From contig NZ_RKQF01000002.1 of the NCBI RefSeq assembly GCF_003814875.1, positions 62,001 to 126,000 of the forward strand: DNA of 64,000 nucleotides. The letters run 5' to 3'. The stretch is from Streptomyces sp. Ag109_O5-1. GTDB taxonomy: Bacteria; Actinomycetota; Actinomycetes; Streptomycetales; Streptomycetaceae. Position numbers and translations under genes: made by a program. Below, one piece after another: positions 8,188 to 19,850 of the stretch; position 1 is the first letter of the stretch, and each line of letters starts with the position of its first letter. The notes under the pieces were generated by a model, which was not told where the DNA came from, did not search any database, and saw nothing but the letters and a program-made list of their open reading frames with translations.

Positions 8188-8826
8188 ATGAGGCGGCATC
8201 AGTTCGAACAGGTCGACGACCACGGGCGGATCCTGTTCAGCGACGACCCCGCGCTGCGGCTCGGGCGCGTGCTGATGGTTCTGGACACCGCGGAAGGCAC
8301 GGTCACCCTCGATCACATGCGGACACGTCACATGCCCACTGCCCTCTTCGAGTTCCGTCGCGCCGTGGGCGTGGGCGACTTCGGGTTCGTCATGCCGATG
8401 GGAGCCTCGCTCGACGACATGCCCGAGGAACCGCAGATCGAAGGCGCCATCCTGTTCGGCATGAGGCGCCTGCCGCCCGAGTTCTCCGACCTGCGCCTGA
8501 TCCCTGGATGGGAGCTGCACGAGATACCCGATGAACAGCCAAAACTGGATCAGTGCCTCGGGTACACCTACTCCCGGCTGGAACTGCGGACGCCCGACGG
8601 TGAGATCTACTCCCGGACCTGGGTCGCGCACGACCCCGAGTGGGCGGCCGCCGCCCTGCGTCACGGCTACGTCGTGTGCCTGTGCGGCGTGGAACTGGGG
8701 ATCCGCGCACCGTATGCGATGACCGACGCGCAGCACACCCCGCGCATGCGCTACGCGGCCTTCCGCCGCGGATGCGCGGTGGGTCTGACAGTGGGCGGAT
8801 TCGTCGCCTACGTCGACCACCGCTGA
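8188..8826 (+). CDS. Hypothetical protein
   Basis: 212 residues, soluble and slightly acidic. It has VDDHGRILFSDDPALRLGR near the start and DAQHTPRMRYAAFRRGCAVG near the end. The ATG at 8188 directly follows TAGGAG, which is closer than usual for a ribosome site, so initiation may be weak or the site may differ. It is divergent from the membrane-protein gene ending at 7397, with a 143-base AT-richer gap (including CAACGATCCTTCAATAGGATGGTTG) that should hold both promoters. I see no known motif. Codon use is ordinary for the window. Confidence 0.6.
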   Translation: MRRHQFEQVDDHGRILFSDDPALRLGRVLMVLDTAEGTVTLDHMRTRHMPTALFEFRRAVGVGDFGFVMPMGASLDDMPEEPQIEGAILFGMRRLPPEFSDLRLIPGWELHEIPDEQPKLDQCLGYTYSRLELRTPDGEIYSRTWVAHDPEWAAAALRHGYVVCLCGVELGIRAPYAMTDAQHTPRMRYAAFRRGCAVGLTVGGFVAYVDHR

Positions 8827-8949
8827 CGCGCAACACCGAGCCGGCATCCATCGAGTACGAACCGGGCCGCGACGCGGCGTCCGAGCAGGCCCTGCGGACG
8901 ATGCGGTTCACCTGGTACGGGATGCCGGCGGCGCCCCCTTGCGAAGATC

Positions 8950-9454
8950 GAAGCAGTGCAGTCGGCGTATAGGTGCGGCACTGCGGTCGGCGTATAAGTG
9001 CTTGGGACGGCGCAGTGGCTGGCCGCATTTGCCGCGGATCGGCGGGACAGTTTGGATAAGCGGGATCAAGTTGGGTGACGTCGTTGCGGTGGCCGCCGGT
9101 GGTGATCGCCGCGAGCCAGATGCCACGTGCCTCGACAATCAGGTGGTGCCTGCTGCCGACCTCGCCCCGGTCAACCGGGGACGGACCGGTGGCCGGCCCG
9201 CCCTGCTGGCTCTGCCGGACCCCGGCCTCATTCCAGTCCCGCAGCCGTCGCCAGCAGGTCATCCCCGAGCCGAAGCCCAGTTCCTGGGGCAGAAACTCCC
9301 AGCGGATCCCGGTGTACAGCACGAACAGGATCCCGCACGGCACCTTGCGACTGTCCAGACTCTCACGCCCTGGACGCCGCGGATTACGCGGGACGACCGA
9401 CAGCAGCGGCTCTATGCGCGCCCACAACTCGTCTTCGGTCTCCCAGGCCCTCAC
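8950..9454 (-). pseudogene. Decayed IS5-family transposase
   Basis: The N-terminal half (VRAWETEDELWARIEPLL, FVLYTGIRWEFLPQELGFG, MTCWRRLRDWNEAGV) is followed directly by a downstream piece (SRHHLIVEARGIWLAAITTGG, RNDVTQL). The catalytic centre between them is therefore deleted. A frameshift then moves the sequence to another frame for LIPLIQTVPPIRGKCGQPL and PKHLYADRS, where it ends. No terminal repeats were identified. Confidence 0.8.
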
Positions 9455-9563
9455 AGTGGTCTTCCTCGTCTCGACTGGCTCGCACCCCCTTCGGCCAGCA
9501 TCAACGAGAACTGACACACCGTTAGGTCTTCTTGTCGGGCCTGTTCAGGAGCATGTTGGGTGT

Positions 9564-9676
9564 GTGAACGCACATGAAGTGACCCGAGTCCGGGCGGCGT
9601 TGGCGTTCTTCGTCGCTGGTGTGTTCGCCTCCGTGCCGCGGAAGGACCAACGGGCCAAGGGCGACTGCTACACGCT
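9564..9676 (+). pseudogene. N-terminal fragment of an IS701-type transposase
   Basis: From a GTG at 9564 the frame reads VNAHEVTRVRAALAFFVAGV, then FASVPRKDQRAKGDCY, the characteristic start of IS701-family transposases. It is then joined abruptly to unrelated integrase sequence. About 38 of the usual ~400 residues remain. Confidence 0.7.
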
Positions 9677-9691
9677 TGCGTCAGATGCTCA

Positions 9692-9916
9692 CTCCTGACA
9701 CCAGACCCCGCCCAACAGGCACGGCTCGTCGAAATCCGCGACAACCTCATCGCCCGCATCGCCGAGGCGGAGCGCGAGGGCTGGCTCGGCGAGGTCGAAG
9801 GTCTGCGGGTTAGCCTGGCCGACGCCGAGGACAAGCTCGGTCAGATCAACCGACGGGCACAGACGGCCCCCACCAGCCTCGGCATGCCTACGACCAGGAG
9901 CACGGACCGTGAGTAG
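9692..9916 (+). pseudogene. C-terminal fragment of a site-specific integrase
   Basis: The frame reads LLTPDPAQQARLVEIRDNLI, then ARIAEAEREGWLGEVEGLRV and QINRRAQTAPTSLGMPTT, to a TAG at 9914. I recognise the EREGWLGEVEGLR block as the charged, coiled-coil tail of long actinobacterial tyrosine integrases. The catalytic domain is absent and the upstream sequence is an IS701 scrap. The stop overlaps the GTG start of the next gene, so the original coupling of integrase and downstream gene is preserved. Confidence 0.6.
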
Positions 9917-10448
9917 CGACGCAGGCCGAGATGACACCGGGCGCGATCCGAGCACGTGGACACTCGACCAGCTGCAGACGTTCATCCAGAACGCCCGTGG
10001 TCAGCAGCTTGAGTCAGCACGCGTCGTGGCGCAGGGACATGCCTACGACTCCGCCCACCCACAAGAGGCCCGCCGCCAGTGGGCGAAGCTGTCGTTGCTC
10101 GCCAACCGGCTCATGCTCGCCGACGGCGAGGGACACACGACGCGGGTAACCCAGCAGGACTTCATGCTCCGGATGTGGGTGATCGACAGGCTGGGTCCGG
10201 ACGACACGGACTCCGACTGGAGCCCCGACGCGCTGGCGGCCGACACGCTTGACGCACTGACGATCACGCCCGCACAGGCTGCCGCCCTCGCCGACGGATG
10301 GCGCGACCTGGCCATCGAGCAGATCTGCCAGCTTCGGTCGCACAAGAACCTGACGGCCCATCTGGAGACACTGCTCGGCTACCTGGCAGCTGGACGGACC
10401 CGCGATCAACTCTTGGCCTGGACCTCTACCCGCCGGTTGCTGCCCTGA
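9909..10448 (+). CDS. Small protein encoded downstream of an integrase remnant
   Basis: 179 residues from a GTG at 9909 that overlaps the end of the integrase fragment by 8 bases. The protein is helical and charged: TWTLDQLQTFIQNARGQQLE, AKLSLLANRLMLADGEGH, LTITPAQAAALADGWRDLAI and a basic-acidic tail. There is no signal peptide, membrane span or known catalytic motif. The overlap suggests it was the last gene of an integrase operon on a mobile element and may be an accessory recombination factor; that is inference. A second integrase-tail copy follows 77 bases downstream. Confidence 0.6.
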   Translation: MSSDAGRDDTGRDPSTWTLDQLQTFIQNARGQQLESARVVAQGHAYDSAHPQEARRQWAKLSLLANRLMLADGEGHTTRVTQQDFMLRMWVIDRLGPDDTDSDWSPDALAADTLDALTITPAQAAALADGWRDLAIEQICQLRSHKNLTAHLETLLGYLAAGRTRDQLLAWTSTRRLLP

Positions 10449-10524
10449 GCGGCCAGCCAGAACCAGGGCATCCCAACTGCCGGGTCTCAATGCGAAGTCC
10501 AGAGAAGCCAGCATCCGCTGCTCC

Positions 10525-10800
10525 ATGCCCCGGCCCGATCCCGCCCAGCGCCCGCGCCTGACCGAGATCCGCGAGAATCTCGTCGCCAGGACCGCCGAAA
10601 CCGAGCGGGAGGGCTGGCTCGGCGAGATCGAGGGCCTGCGCGTCAGCCTCGCCGGCGCGGAAGCCAAGATCGGCCAGATCGATTCGGCGGCGCCCGCCGG
10701 GGCCGGTCCTCCTGGGGCTGCAGACGCCCCGGTCCACCCGGCGCGCGTGAACGGCACCGGGCGGGGCCAGGGAGAACGGCATCTCGGGTCAAGACAGTGA
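10525..10800 (+). pseudogene. Second integrase C-terminal fragment
   Basis: The frame starting MPRPDPAQRPRLTEIRENLV and continuing TAETEREGWLGEIEGLRV and SLAGAEAKIGQID repeats the 9692-9916 tail at roughly 75-80% identity by eye. It then diverges into a Pro/Gly-rich end (AAPAGAGPPGAADAP). It is 91 residues if translated from the ATG at 10525, but no catalytic domain precedes it. Confidence 0.55.
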
Positions 10801-10863
10801 TCCGAGATGGCCAGCCCGATTCGGACGGGGATCATCTTCTTTACGACAGGTGCGGTACGGGAG

Positions 10864-11271
10864 TCATGCGTCGTGGAGTTCGGCCTGGACGCGGCGGGAG
10901 GGGCGGAAGGTGTAGAGGTCGAGGATGTCGGGCGGGTCGGTGAGGCCGGGACCGCCGTCCTTGATCCAGGTGGTGATGTCGGTGGTGGCGTCGGGGTCGT
11001 TGACGAGGCCGAGCCAGACGGGGCGGCCGCCGTTCTTGCGGCCTTCGGCGGAGGGCTGGACGACGATGACGTTGGCGCGTTCGCAGGCGTCGAGGCAGTC
11101 GGTAACGCGTACGGTCGCCGTGCCGTCGAGAGCCTGGCGGAGGTCGCGGAGCTGGGCGGTGTGGTCGAGGCCGGAGACCTTGGGTGTGCCGCAGCAGCAG
11201 CCGCGGCAGACGGTGACGGTGGGCCGTGCGGCTCCGGGGACGGGGGCGGCACGGCGGGTGCGTTTGCTCAT
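10864..11271 (-). CDS. (2Fe-2S) ferredoxin-like protein in the metal-efflux operon
   Basis: 135 residues. TVTVCRGCCCGTPKV near residues 19-33 and VTDCLDACERANVIVVQPS near 61-79 give the CxxCC...CxxxC pattern of thioredoxin-fold 2Fe-2S ferredoxins. The ATG at 11271 overlaps the stop codon of the upstream ATPase gene (ATGA), so the two are translationally coupled. The cysteines could equally bind the exported metal or serve in electron transfer. Its constant company with the efflux ATPase here argues for a role in metal handling, but I know no experimental evidence for that. Confidence 0.8.
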   Translation of the reverse strand: MSKRTRRAAPVPGAARPTVTVCRGCCCGTPKVSGLDHTAQLRDLRQALDGTATVRVTDCLDACERANVIVVQPSAEGRKNGGRPVWLGLVNDPDATTDITTWIKDGGPGLTDPPDILDLYTFRPSRRVQAELHDA

Positions 11272-13247
11272 GCGGTGTCCTTGGTGAGTCGGGGCCAGGC
11301 GGCCTCGCGGAGCAGGCGCAGGCCGTTGAGGCCGACGATGACGGTGGAGCCCTCGTGGCCGGCGACACCGAGGGGCAGGGGCAGGGTGCCGATCAGGTCC
11401 CAGGCGACCAGGACGGCAATGAAGGCCCCGGCGATGACCAGGTTCTGGATGACGAGGCGGCGTGCGGTACGGGAGAGCTGCACGATCGAGGGGATGGTGA
11501 CGAGCTCGTCGCGGACGACCACGGCGTCGGCGGTCTCCAGGGCGAGGTCGGAGCCGGCCTTGCCCATCGCGATACCGGAGTGCGCGGCGGCCAGCGCGGG
11601 GGCGTCGTTGACGCCGTCGCCCACGACCAGGACCTTGCACCCCTGGGCTTCCCACTCCTTGACGGCCCTCACCTTGTCCTGGGGCAGCAGCCCGGCATGG
11701 ACCTCGGTGATGCCTACCTCGGCGGCCAGGTGCCTTGCGGCGCGTTCGTTGTCGCCGGTCAGCAGGATGGGGGTGCGGCCGGTCAGGCGAGTGAGGGCGG
11801 CGACGGTGGCTGCCGCGTCCGGCCGCAGCCGGTCCGCGATGCCCAGCACGCCCACCGGCGCCTGGTCGCGCAGGACGACAACCGCGGTCCGGCCTGCCTC
11901 CTCCAGCTCGGCCACCACCGCCCGGTGCGGCTGGTGATCGGCACCGGCCGGCAGCCGCGCCGGGGCGCCGACCGTGACGGTGTGGCCGTCGACGGTGGCG
12001 GTGACACCCTGGCCGGGGGCGGAGGTGAAGTCTTCGGCATCGGTCAGGAGCAGGCCGCGTTTGCGGGCGGCGGTGACCACGGCCCGGGCGAGCGGGTGCT
12101 CGCTGGGGTGCTCGGCGGACGCCGCCAGCGCGAGGAGTGAGTCCTCGTCCAGGCCGCTGCCGGGCAGGGGGCGCAGGTCGGTGACGTGGGGGGTGCCTTC
12201 GGTGAGGGTGCCGGTCTTGTCCATGGCGACGGTGTCGATCTGGCCGAGGCGCTCCATGACGACGGCGGATTTGGCGAGTACACCGCGGCGGCCGGCGTTG
12301 GCGATGGCGGACAGCAGCGGCGGCATGGTGGAGAGCACCACCGCGCAGGGCGAGGCCACGATCATGAACGTCATGGCCCGCAGCAGCGCCGGCTGCAGGC
12401 TGTCGGTGAAGGCGAGCGGGATGGCGAAGACGGCGAGGGTCGCGAGGACCATGCCGATCGAGTAGCGCTGCTCGATCTTCTCGATGAACAGTTGTGTGGG
12501 GGCCTTGGTCTCGGACGCTTCCTCGACCATCTTCACGATGCGGGCGATCACCGAGTCCGACGGGTCGCGCTCGACGCGTACCCGCAGGGCGCCGGTGCCG
12601 TTGACGGTGCCGGCGAACACCTCGTCCCCTGCCTGCTTGGCCACCGGCAGCGGCTCGCCGGTGATGGTGGCCTGGTCCACGTCACTGGCCCCGTCGAGGA
12701 CCCGGCCGTCCGCGCCGACCCGCTCGCCCGGCCGAACCCAGATCGTGTCCCCGACCGACAGCTGTTCGGTGTCCACCGTCTCCTCGGTGCCGTCCGGCCG
12801 GAGCCGGGTCGCGGTGGCGGGGGCGAGGTCGAGCAGGCCGCGCACGGAGTCGGCGGTGCGGGCGGTGGCGACGGCTTCCAGGGCGCCGGAGGTGGCGAAG
12901 ATGACGATCAGCAGCGCACCGTCGAGGACCTGGCCGATCGCGGCGGCCCCGAGGGCGGCGACGACCATCAGCAGGTCCACGTCCAGCATCTTGTCCTTCA
13001 GGGCCTTCAAGCCCTCCCAGCCCGGCTCCCACCCGCCGGTGACATACGTGGCGGCGAACAGGGTGCCCCACAGCCACGCCGGGCCCTCCAGCAGGTGGAC
13101 CGGCAGGGCCAGCAGGAACAGCACCAGCGCCGCCAGCGCCCACCGGGCCTCCGGCAGCGCCAGGAGACGGGTGCGGCGCCGGGGCGGAACTGGCCGCCGG
13201 GCGCCGGCGGGCGGTACGGACCGCTGCTGGTCCAGGACAGAAGACAT
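11268..13247 (-). CDS. P1B-4-type heavy-metal-translocating ATPase
   Basis: 659 residues. Metal-transport signatures: SPC in a membrane helix (residues 299-301), phosphorylation site DKTGTLT (Asp343), TGEP (197-200), GDGVNDAPAL, and HEGST in the last helix (about 631-635). SPC together with HEGxT marks the P1B-4 subgroup (CoaT/CtpD-like), which exports Co, Ni or Fe. No N-terminal heavy-metal domain is present, as usual for this group. I prefer the ATG at 13247, since the longer frame to 13304 would run into the operator. It is divergent from an NmtR-like repressor, which should control it, and is followed by the coupled ferredoxin gene. Confidence 0.92.
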   Translation of the reverse strand: MSSVLDQQRSVPPAGARRPVPPRRRTRLLALPEARWALAALVLFLLALPVHLLEGPAWLWGTLFAATYVTGGWEPGWEGLKALKDKMLDVDLLMVVAALGAAAIGQVLDGALLIVIFATSGALEAVATARTADSVRGLLDLAPATATRLRPDGTEETVDTEQLSVGDTIWVRPGERVGADGRVLDGASDVDQATITGEPLPVAKQAGDEVFAGTVNGTGALRVRVERDPSDSVIARIVKMVEEASETKAPTQLFIEKIEQRYSIGMVLATLAVFAIPLAFTDSLQPALLRAMTFMIVASPCAVVLSTMPPLLSAIANAGRRGVLAKSAVVMERLGQIDTVAMDKTGTLTEGTPHVTDLRPLPGSGLDEDSLLALAASAEHPSEHPLARAVVTAARKRGLLLTDAEDFTSAPGQGVTATVDGHTVTVGAPARLPAGADHQPHRAVVAELEEAGRTAVVVLRDQAPVGVLGIADRLRPDAAATVAALTRLTGRTPILLTGDNERAARHLAAEVGITEVHAGLLPQDKVRAVKEWEAQGCKVLVVGDGVNDAPALAAAHSGIAMGKAGSDLALETADAVVVRDELVTIPSIVQLSRTARRLVIQNLVIAGAFIAVLVAWDLIGTLPLPLGVAGHEGSTVIVGLNGLRLLREAAWPRLTKDTA

Positions 13248-13300
13248 GACAAAACAACCCTTCACGGGCGGAACAACTGCAACACCTTCACCGTACAGGA

Positions 13301-13324
13301 ACATATGAACAGGTCTTCAAGTGT
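13301..13324. promoter_or_regulatory. SmtB/NmtR-type operator
   Basis: ACATATGAACAGGTCTTCAA (13301-13320) contains TGAACA-GG-TCTTCA at 13306-13319, the 12-2-12 core bound by SmtB-class repressors. It continues as an imperfect palindrome to 13324 (ACATATGAA against TTCAAGTGT, 7 of 9). It sits between the divergent ATPase and repressor genes. Confidence 0.75.
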
Positions 13325-13343
13325 CACCGGTATGATGAGGAGT

Positions 13344-13736
13344 ATGGGCCACGGACGCGACACCATCACCAGCAGTGCCAGCACCCGCGAACGCCTCGAC
13401 GCCGTCGGCACCACCGATGTCGCCGCCACCCTCCAGGCCCTCGCCACGCCCTCCCGGCTCTACATCCTGGCCCGCCTCCAGGAAGGCCCCTGCGCGGTCG
13501 GAGACCTTGCCGAAGCCGTCGGCATGGAAGCCTCCGCCTGCTCCCACCAACTCCGGCTCCTGCGCAACCTCGGCCTCGTCACCGGCGAGCGACAGGGCCG
13601 TTCCATCGTCTACTCGCTCTACGACAACCACGTCGCCGAACTCCTCGACCAGGCCCTCTACCATGTCGAGCACCTGCGCCTGGGTCTGCACGACACCCCG
13701 GCCGACGCGGCCGCCTCGGCCGGCGCCGGGCGCTAA
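13344..13736 (+). CDS. ArsR/SmtB-family metal-sensing repressor, NmtR-like
   Basis: 130 residues with a winged helix-turn-helix (LATPSRLYILARLQEGPCAV, then EASACSHQLRLLRNLGLVTG). The last helix carries Asp94, His96, His107 and His110 (YDNHVAELLD...LYHVEH), the D-x-H-x10-H-x2-H spacing of the alpha-5 site in NmtR, which senses Ni/Co. With a P1B-4 ATPase divergently transcribed this predicts a Ni/Co-responsive switch. The ATG at 13344 is preceded very closely by GAGGAG. Starts at 13332 or 13335 are possible alternatives. The start region lies about 20 bases from the operator core, consistent with autoregulation. Confidence 0.9.
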   Translation: MGHGRDTITSSASTRERLDAVGTTDVAATLQALATPSRLYILARLQEGPCAVGDLAEAVGMEASACSHQLRLLRNLGLVTGERQGRSIVYSLYDNHVAELLDQALYHVEHLRLGLHDTPADAAASAGAGR

Positions 13737-14885
13737 AACGCGGCAACAGATCCGGCGACCTGCGGCATTCCGTACGAAACGGGCTCGATGCAAGTCCACA
13801 TGCCGCACCACCTGACCGGCACCGGGCCTCGCCGAGGAACCGATGACGCACGCCCGGGCATGGGCCATCGGGTTCGGCGCTGCGGTCCCGTCAGCGTTTG
13901 AGGATTTCCTCGACCTTGTCGGCCACGCGCTCGGACTGAATGCCACAGCCCTTGGCAACACGGCATACGACGGCGCCGACCGGCGCATCAGAGGCCTGCT
14001 GGAGACCTCCCGGGTCAAGTTCCGCGCCGACTGTCCAGCCGCCCCTTCCCGGCCCCGGCCCCGGCCCCGAAGAGCTCAGCGCACTCGGCGGCCGACTCGC
14101 CCCCGCCGCTGTCGCACAGGATCGGATCGGAAGGTTCAACGCACGCCACACGCCCGTCGGCCGGGATGCGAATCCTGCGCTGCCCAACTCCTTTCCTGGG
14201 CACGTGCTTTCGGCCAGTTACAGCGGGCCGGAGTGGAATGCAGCGGCTCCTACGGAGCCGCCCTCACCCGCTGTCTGCCCCATGAGGGCATCACGGTCAC
14301 CGAGGTCAACCAGCCCCAGGCCGCGTCCCCGTGGCGATCCCCGGCCACGAAAATCTTGCCAGGGCCAGCAGAACGCCGTACACCGACAGATGACGACACT
14401 CGCGCTCACCGACCGGGGCACTGGCGCGGGCACGGTCCGCTTCGCCAACGCGGCCGCGGGGATCTGCCCCGTCTTCGGGGGCGACGTCACCGTCGCCCCG
14501 CTCGCCTCGCCGGGTCCGGCGGCCGGACGGCTGCGTACACCCGTACACGCCGGCGCGCAGGTGACGGAGCCGCCGCTGCGGATCACCCTGCCCGCGCAGA
14601 ACCTGGCCGGGGGCACGGCTGGGCCACCTGGCGTTCGCCGCGCACGCCGAGGCCTGCGGCGCGCCGCCGGTCGTGTCTCCTCTTGCACCCCTTGAAGGGG
14701 ATCGTCGAAAGTGACCGGCGTTACTCCTCGGCTCAGTAAGTGGGGAGGTTGAGTGAGCTCCGGGCCAGGGAGGGGATTCGGGGCCGCCCGCTCGTGCGGC
14801 GTCAGGGCCGTGGCGGAACCCTCACGCAGACAGGGCGGTCAGCCCGTTGCCGAACAGTTCACGGGCGTGACGGTTGGGTGACCGG
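13737..14885. other. Decayed region with no intact gene
   Basis: About 1.1 kb of GC-rich sequence without a convincing complete gene. On the + strand, ATG 14391 begins a coding-like stretch (TVRFANAAAGICPVFGGDV, LRTPVHAGAQVTEPPLRITL). It shifts frame near 14605 and continues as GHLAFAAHAEACGAPPVVSP to a stop at about 14713. I do not recognise this protein. On the - strand a short tail (GIQSERVADKVEEILKR, ending at 13891) may be another relic. Confidence 0.4.
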
Positions 14886-15170
14886 TCATGGTCTGAGTGC
14901 ACCGTCGATGACGGCCCAGCTCGACCAGTCCTTCCCCGGACTCTGCTGCCAGCGGTGGACGATGGCGCCCGCCGTTGACACCGAAGAGTTCGAGCCGCCC
15001 GTCCGGGTTGGCCTGGGCCGCGACCTGGCGGAGTTCACCGTCGAACTGGTTCCAGTCCGACCAGGCGCCGCCCAGGGTCCACTGCCACATGTTGAACACC
15101 TGTCCTGCGGCGTTGGTACCGAAGATCTCAAGCCGGCCGTCCCCATCACGGGCCGCAGGGGTGGTGGGAC
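14886..15170 (-). pseudogene. Fragment of a lectin-like beta-propeller protein
   Basis: Two tandem blade repeats are recognisable: GDGRLEIFGTNAAGQVFNMW with GGAWSDWNQFDGELR, and NPDGRLELFGVNGG, frameshifted to AIVHRWQQSPGKDWSSWAVI. The alternating GRLELFG...VxHxWQ...WSxW pattern is that of secreted actinobacterial PLL/tectonin-like propellers. The frameshift is near 15005. The signal peptide and other blades are missing. Confidence 0.6.
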
Positions 15171-15316
15171 GAGGACCGCGCCACTCAACAAGCAGATCAG
15201 CTGTTTGTCGCACCTTGTCGTTGACTACTCGCTTTGTCACCGGGGGGGGCACGATCCGGGTCAGCCAACGCATGACCAGCGCCGGCATGCGTCGGCTGAG
15301 CCGAGGAAGTGTGGCT

Positions 15317-17551
<2,235 letters not shown>

Positions 17552-18045
17552 GAGAGCCCTTCCGGACGAGCAGGTCAGGGTTGGACAGCAATCACTCGGC
17601 CGCGAGCCGTGACGGCTCCACGACCCTCCTGGGAACAGCGCCGGTCCGGAGCACGTCCGTCCACTGGCAACTGCATGCCAGCCTGTTGCGCACAGAGCAA
17701 ACCGGTCCGCTCCTTCGCAGATGGCACCGGGCAAGGTCATGTGCATCCCTTGCCTAGCCCTGTGCTAACGCATCACTGATCACGGTGACGGCCGGGTACG
17801 ACCGCACACACAAAAACTAGACCCATGTGCAAATCAAAACAAACTGGACAATTTTCGGTGTTCTTGAGCGGCGCCCGGAGCCTCCTGCTTCCGTCGCTGA
17901 TATCGACGCCGGGAGGAAATCCGGGGCACGGCATCGGCCCCCTACAGGGACGCGAGCACCCCGCCTCACGGATCAGGCGGTGGGCTCGGGGCGCTCCGGG
18001 GCGGGCTGCGCTCTCACCCGCGGGAACGTGTGCGGCGCCGACCGC
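17552..18045. other. katG upstream region, no gene seen
   Basis: The half nearest katG should hold its promoter. An AT-rich stretch at 17810-17865 (CACAAAAACTAGACCCATGT; AAATCAAAACAAACTGGACA) stands out against the GC-rich surroundings, but I see no convincing Fur palindrome. Frames through here do not look coding. Confidence 0.5.
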
Positions 18046-18250
18046 CTACAGCGGGGCGGTCCACCCCGCCTCGGACCGTATCAGCCGGAACGAAAGGAGG
18101 GTGACGACGCCGAGCAGCAGTGCCGCGAGGAGCAGCGGGAGGGCGGTGTACCCGTGCAGGATGGCGAGGGAACCGAGCAGCGCACCGACGAAGATCACCA
18201 CGGTGGACAGCAGCCGAGCATGGAGGGGAGCTCTCCAACCTCTCCAACGT
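18046..18250 (-). pseudogene. C-terminal fragment of a DUF1275 (YoaK-like) membrane protein
   Basis: The reading ARLLSTVVIFVGALLGSLAI, then LHGYTALPLLLAALLLGVVT, gives two adjacent membrane helices in the spacing of the last two helices of DUF1275 proteins. The four upstream helices are missing, and the sequence before residue 60 does not fit the family. Confidence 0.45.
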
Positions 18251-18603
18251 GTAGATATGAGCGCAGCGATCGGTATTTGCGATTGACGCTGGGACAGTGA
18301 TGCCGTCGGCGGCCGCCGGTGCGGGGCGGTCCCCGCCGAGACCACGTACAGATGACGCGAAGCGTCCTTGCCGTCGGTGCGGAACACGCACACACTCGGG
18401 CGGGCCGTCACCCGAAGCGGACAGAAGCGCCACGGCGCCCTGGCGCCACGCGCTTCGAAGCGTCGGCCCGCTTCCGCTCCGGCCCGGCTGTAGGCACCCT
18501 CGATCCGGTGGCCGGGGCGCGCGGAGCCAACTTACTGATCGTTTCAGAATGAGATGAGCTGCAGATCTTGCACTTGTTGATCTTGGTCGGCAAGGTGTTC
18601 CGG
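18251..18603. other. No gene seen
   Basis: GC-rich sequence between two relics. The only open frames are short and of arginine-rich composition, typical of non-coding frames in high-GC DNA. Confidence 0.5.
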
Positions 18604-19099
18604 ATGCGTGCTCATCTTGTTCCGGACGACCTGTGGCAACGCGCGTGGCCCCCCTACTGCCGCCAGCTCCTGGGTGTCGCCGTCGTTATCCCGGGCGACT
18701 GCGCGTTTCGGATCGTGCCGCCCTTGCAGGTGTCTTGTACGTGCTGCGAACTGGCGTCGCCTGGCGTGACGTTCCCGCTGAGACCGTGGGTTGTTCCGGG
18801 GTGACGGCCTGGCGTCGACTGCGGGATTGGACCGAAGCCGGCGTCTGGCCCTGCCTGCACGCCGCTTTGTTGAGCGAAGTGCGTCGTGCGGAACTCCTGG
18901 ACCTGGACCGACTGCGCGACGGACGGGTCACACATCAGAGCCTTCGAAGGGGGATCATGTCAGCTCTTCACCGGTCGACCGTGCCCGTCCCGGCTCCCAG
19001 CACCACTTGATCGCCGACCGTCACGGAACTCCGCTCGCCGTCACGCTCACCGGCGGAAACCGCCACGACGTCACACAACTCCTGCCCCTGCTAGTGTGA
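18604..19099 (+). pseudogene. Frameshifted IS5-family transposase fragment
   Basis: Starting at ATG 18604 the pieces MRAHLVPDDLWQR, APLLPPAPGCRRRYPG, ALAGVLYVLRTGVAWRDVPA, TAWRRLRDWTEAGVWP, SHIRAFEGG, SQHHLIADRHGTPLAVTLTG and RHDVTQLLPLL follow one another in order but in three frames. The C-terminal third is missing, cut off where the IS630-type transposase region begins at about 19100. It is a different lineage from the IS5 copy at 5758-6621. Confidence 0.8.
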
Positions 19100-19118
19100 T
19101 GCGCCAGAAATCGCGGGC

Positions 19119-19850
19119 TTAAGTTTCTTGCTGGTTTTCGGTGGCTGGTGGAGTGACCTTGGTGAGGTAGTCGGCGAGGGATTTGAGGATCTCGTCGGCG
19201 GTCTTGGTCCAGGTGAAGGGCCGTGGGTTCTCGTTCCACGAGTTGATCCAGGCCTTGATGTCGTCTTCCAGCGCCTTCACGGAGGTATGGACGCCGCGGC
19301 GGATGAGCTCGTCGATGAGCAGGCCGAACCACCGCTCGACCTGGCTCATCCAGGAGGAGCCGGTGGGGGTGAAGTGGACGTGGAAGCGGGGGTGTTTGCC
19401 GAGCCAGGTCCTGATCTCGGCGGTGTTGTGGGTGGCGTAGTTGTCACAGACGAGGTGCACGTCGAGCCCGGCGGGCACCGCTTTGTCCATCCGGATCAGG
19501 AACTTCTTGAACTCGATCGCCCGGTGGCGGCGGTGCAGTGCCGATATGACAGTGCCGTCGGCAATGTTGAAGGCAGCGAACAGGCTGGTGATGCCGTGCC
19601 TCAAATAGTCGTGGGTGCGGCGTTCGGGCATGCCCGGCATCATCGGCAGCACCGGCTGGGACCGGTCCAGCGCCTGGATCTGGCTCTTCTCGTCCACGCA
19701 GAGCACGACCGCCTTCTCGGGCGGGTGGTGGTACAGGCCGACAACGTCGACGACCTTGGCGACGAACTGCGGATCGGTGGACAGCTTGAAGGCATCCTGC
19801 AGATGGGGCTTGAGGTCGAACCGCTTCCAGATCCGCCCGTCCTCATTTCC
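19119..19850 (-). pseudogene. IS630-family transposase, N-terminus missing
   Basis: The DDE catalytic domain is intact: VVLCVDEKSQIQALDRSQPV (first Asp), LVCDNYATHNTAEIRTWL (second Asp) and SSWMSQVERWFGLLIDEL (Glu). The same frame extends upstream through WKRFDLKPHLQDAFKLSTDP to about 19847, where a stop precedes it. The helix-turn-helix half (about 130-150 residues) is absent, so the element has lost its 5' end. From the internal start at 19706 a 195-residue protein could still be made. Confidence 0.85.

Noticed and set aside
8390..9517. 375-codon minus-strand frame starting in the IS5 relic
   Set aside because: Only the first ~150 codons are transposase sequence. The remainder is antisense to the hypothetical gene at 8188-8826.
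13391..13410. Upstream extension of the ArsR-type repressor into the operator region
   Set aside because: The long plus-strand frame reaching back to 12186 is antisense to the ATPase; conserved residues start after ATG 13344.
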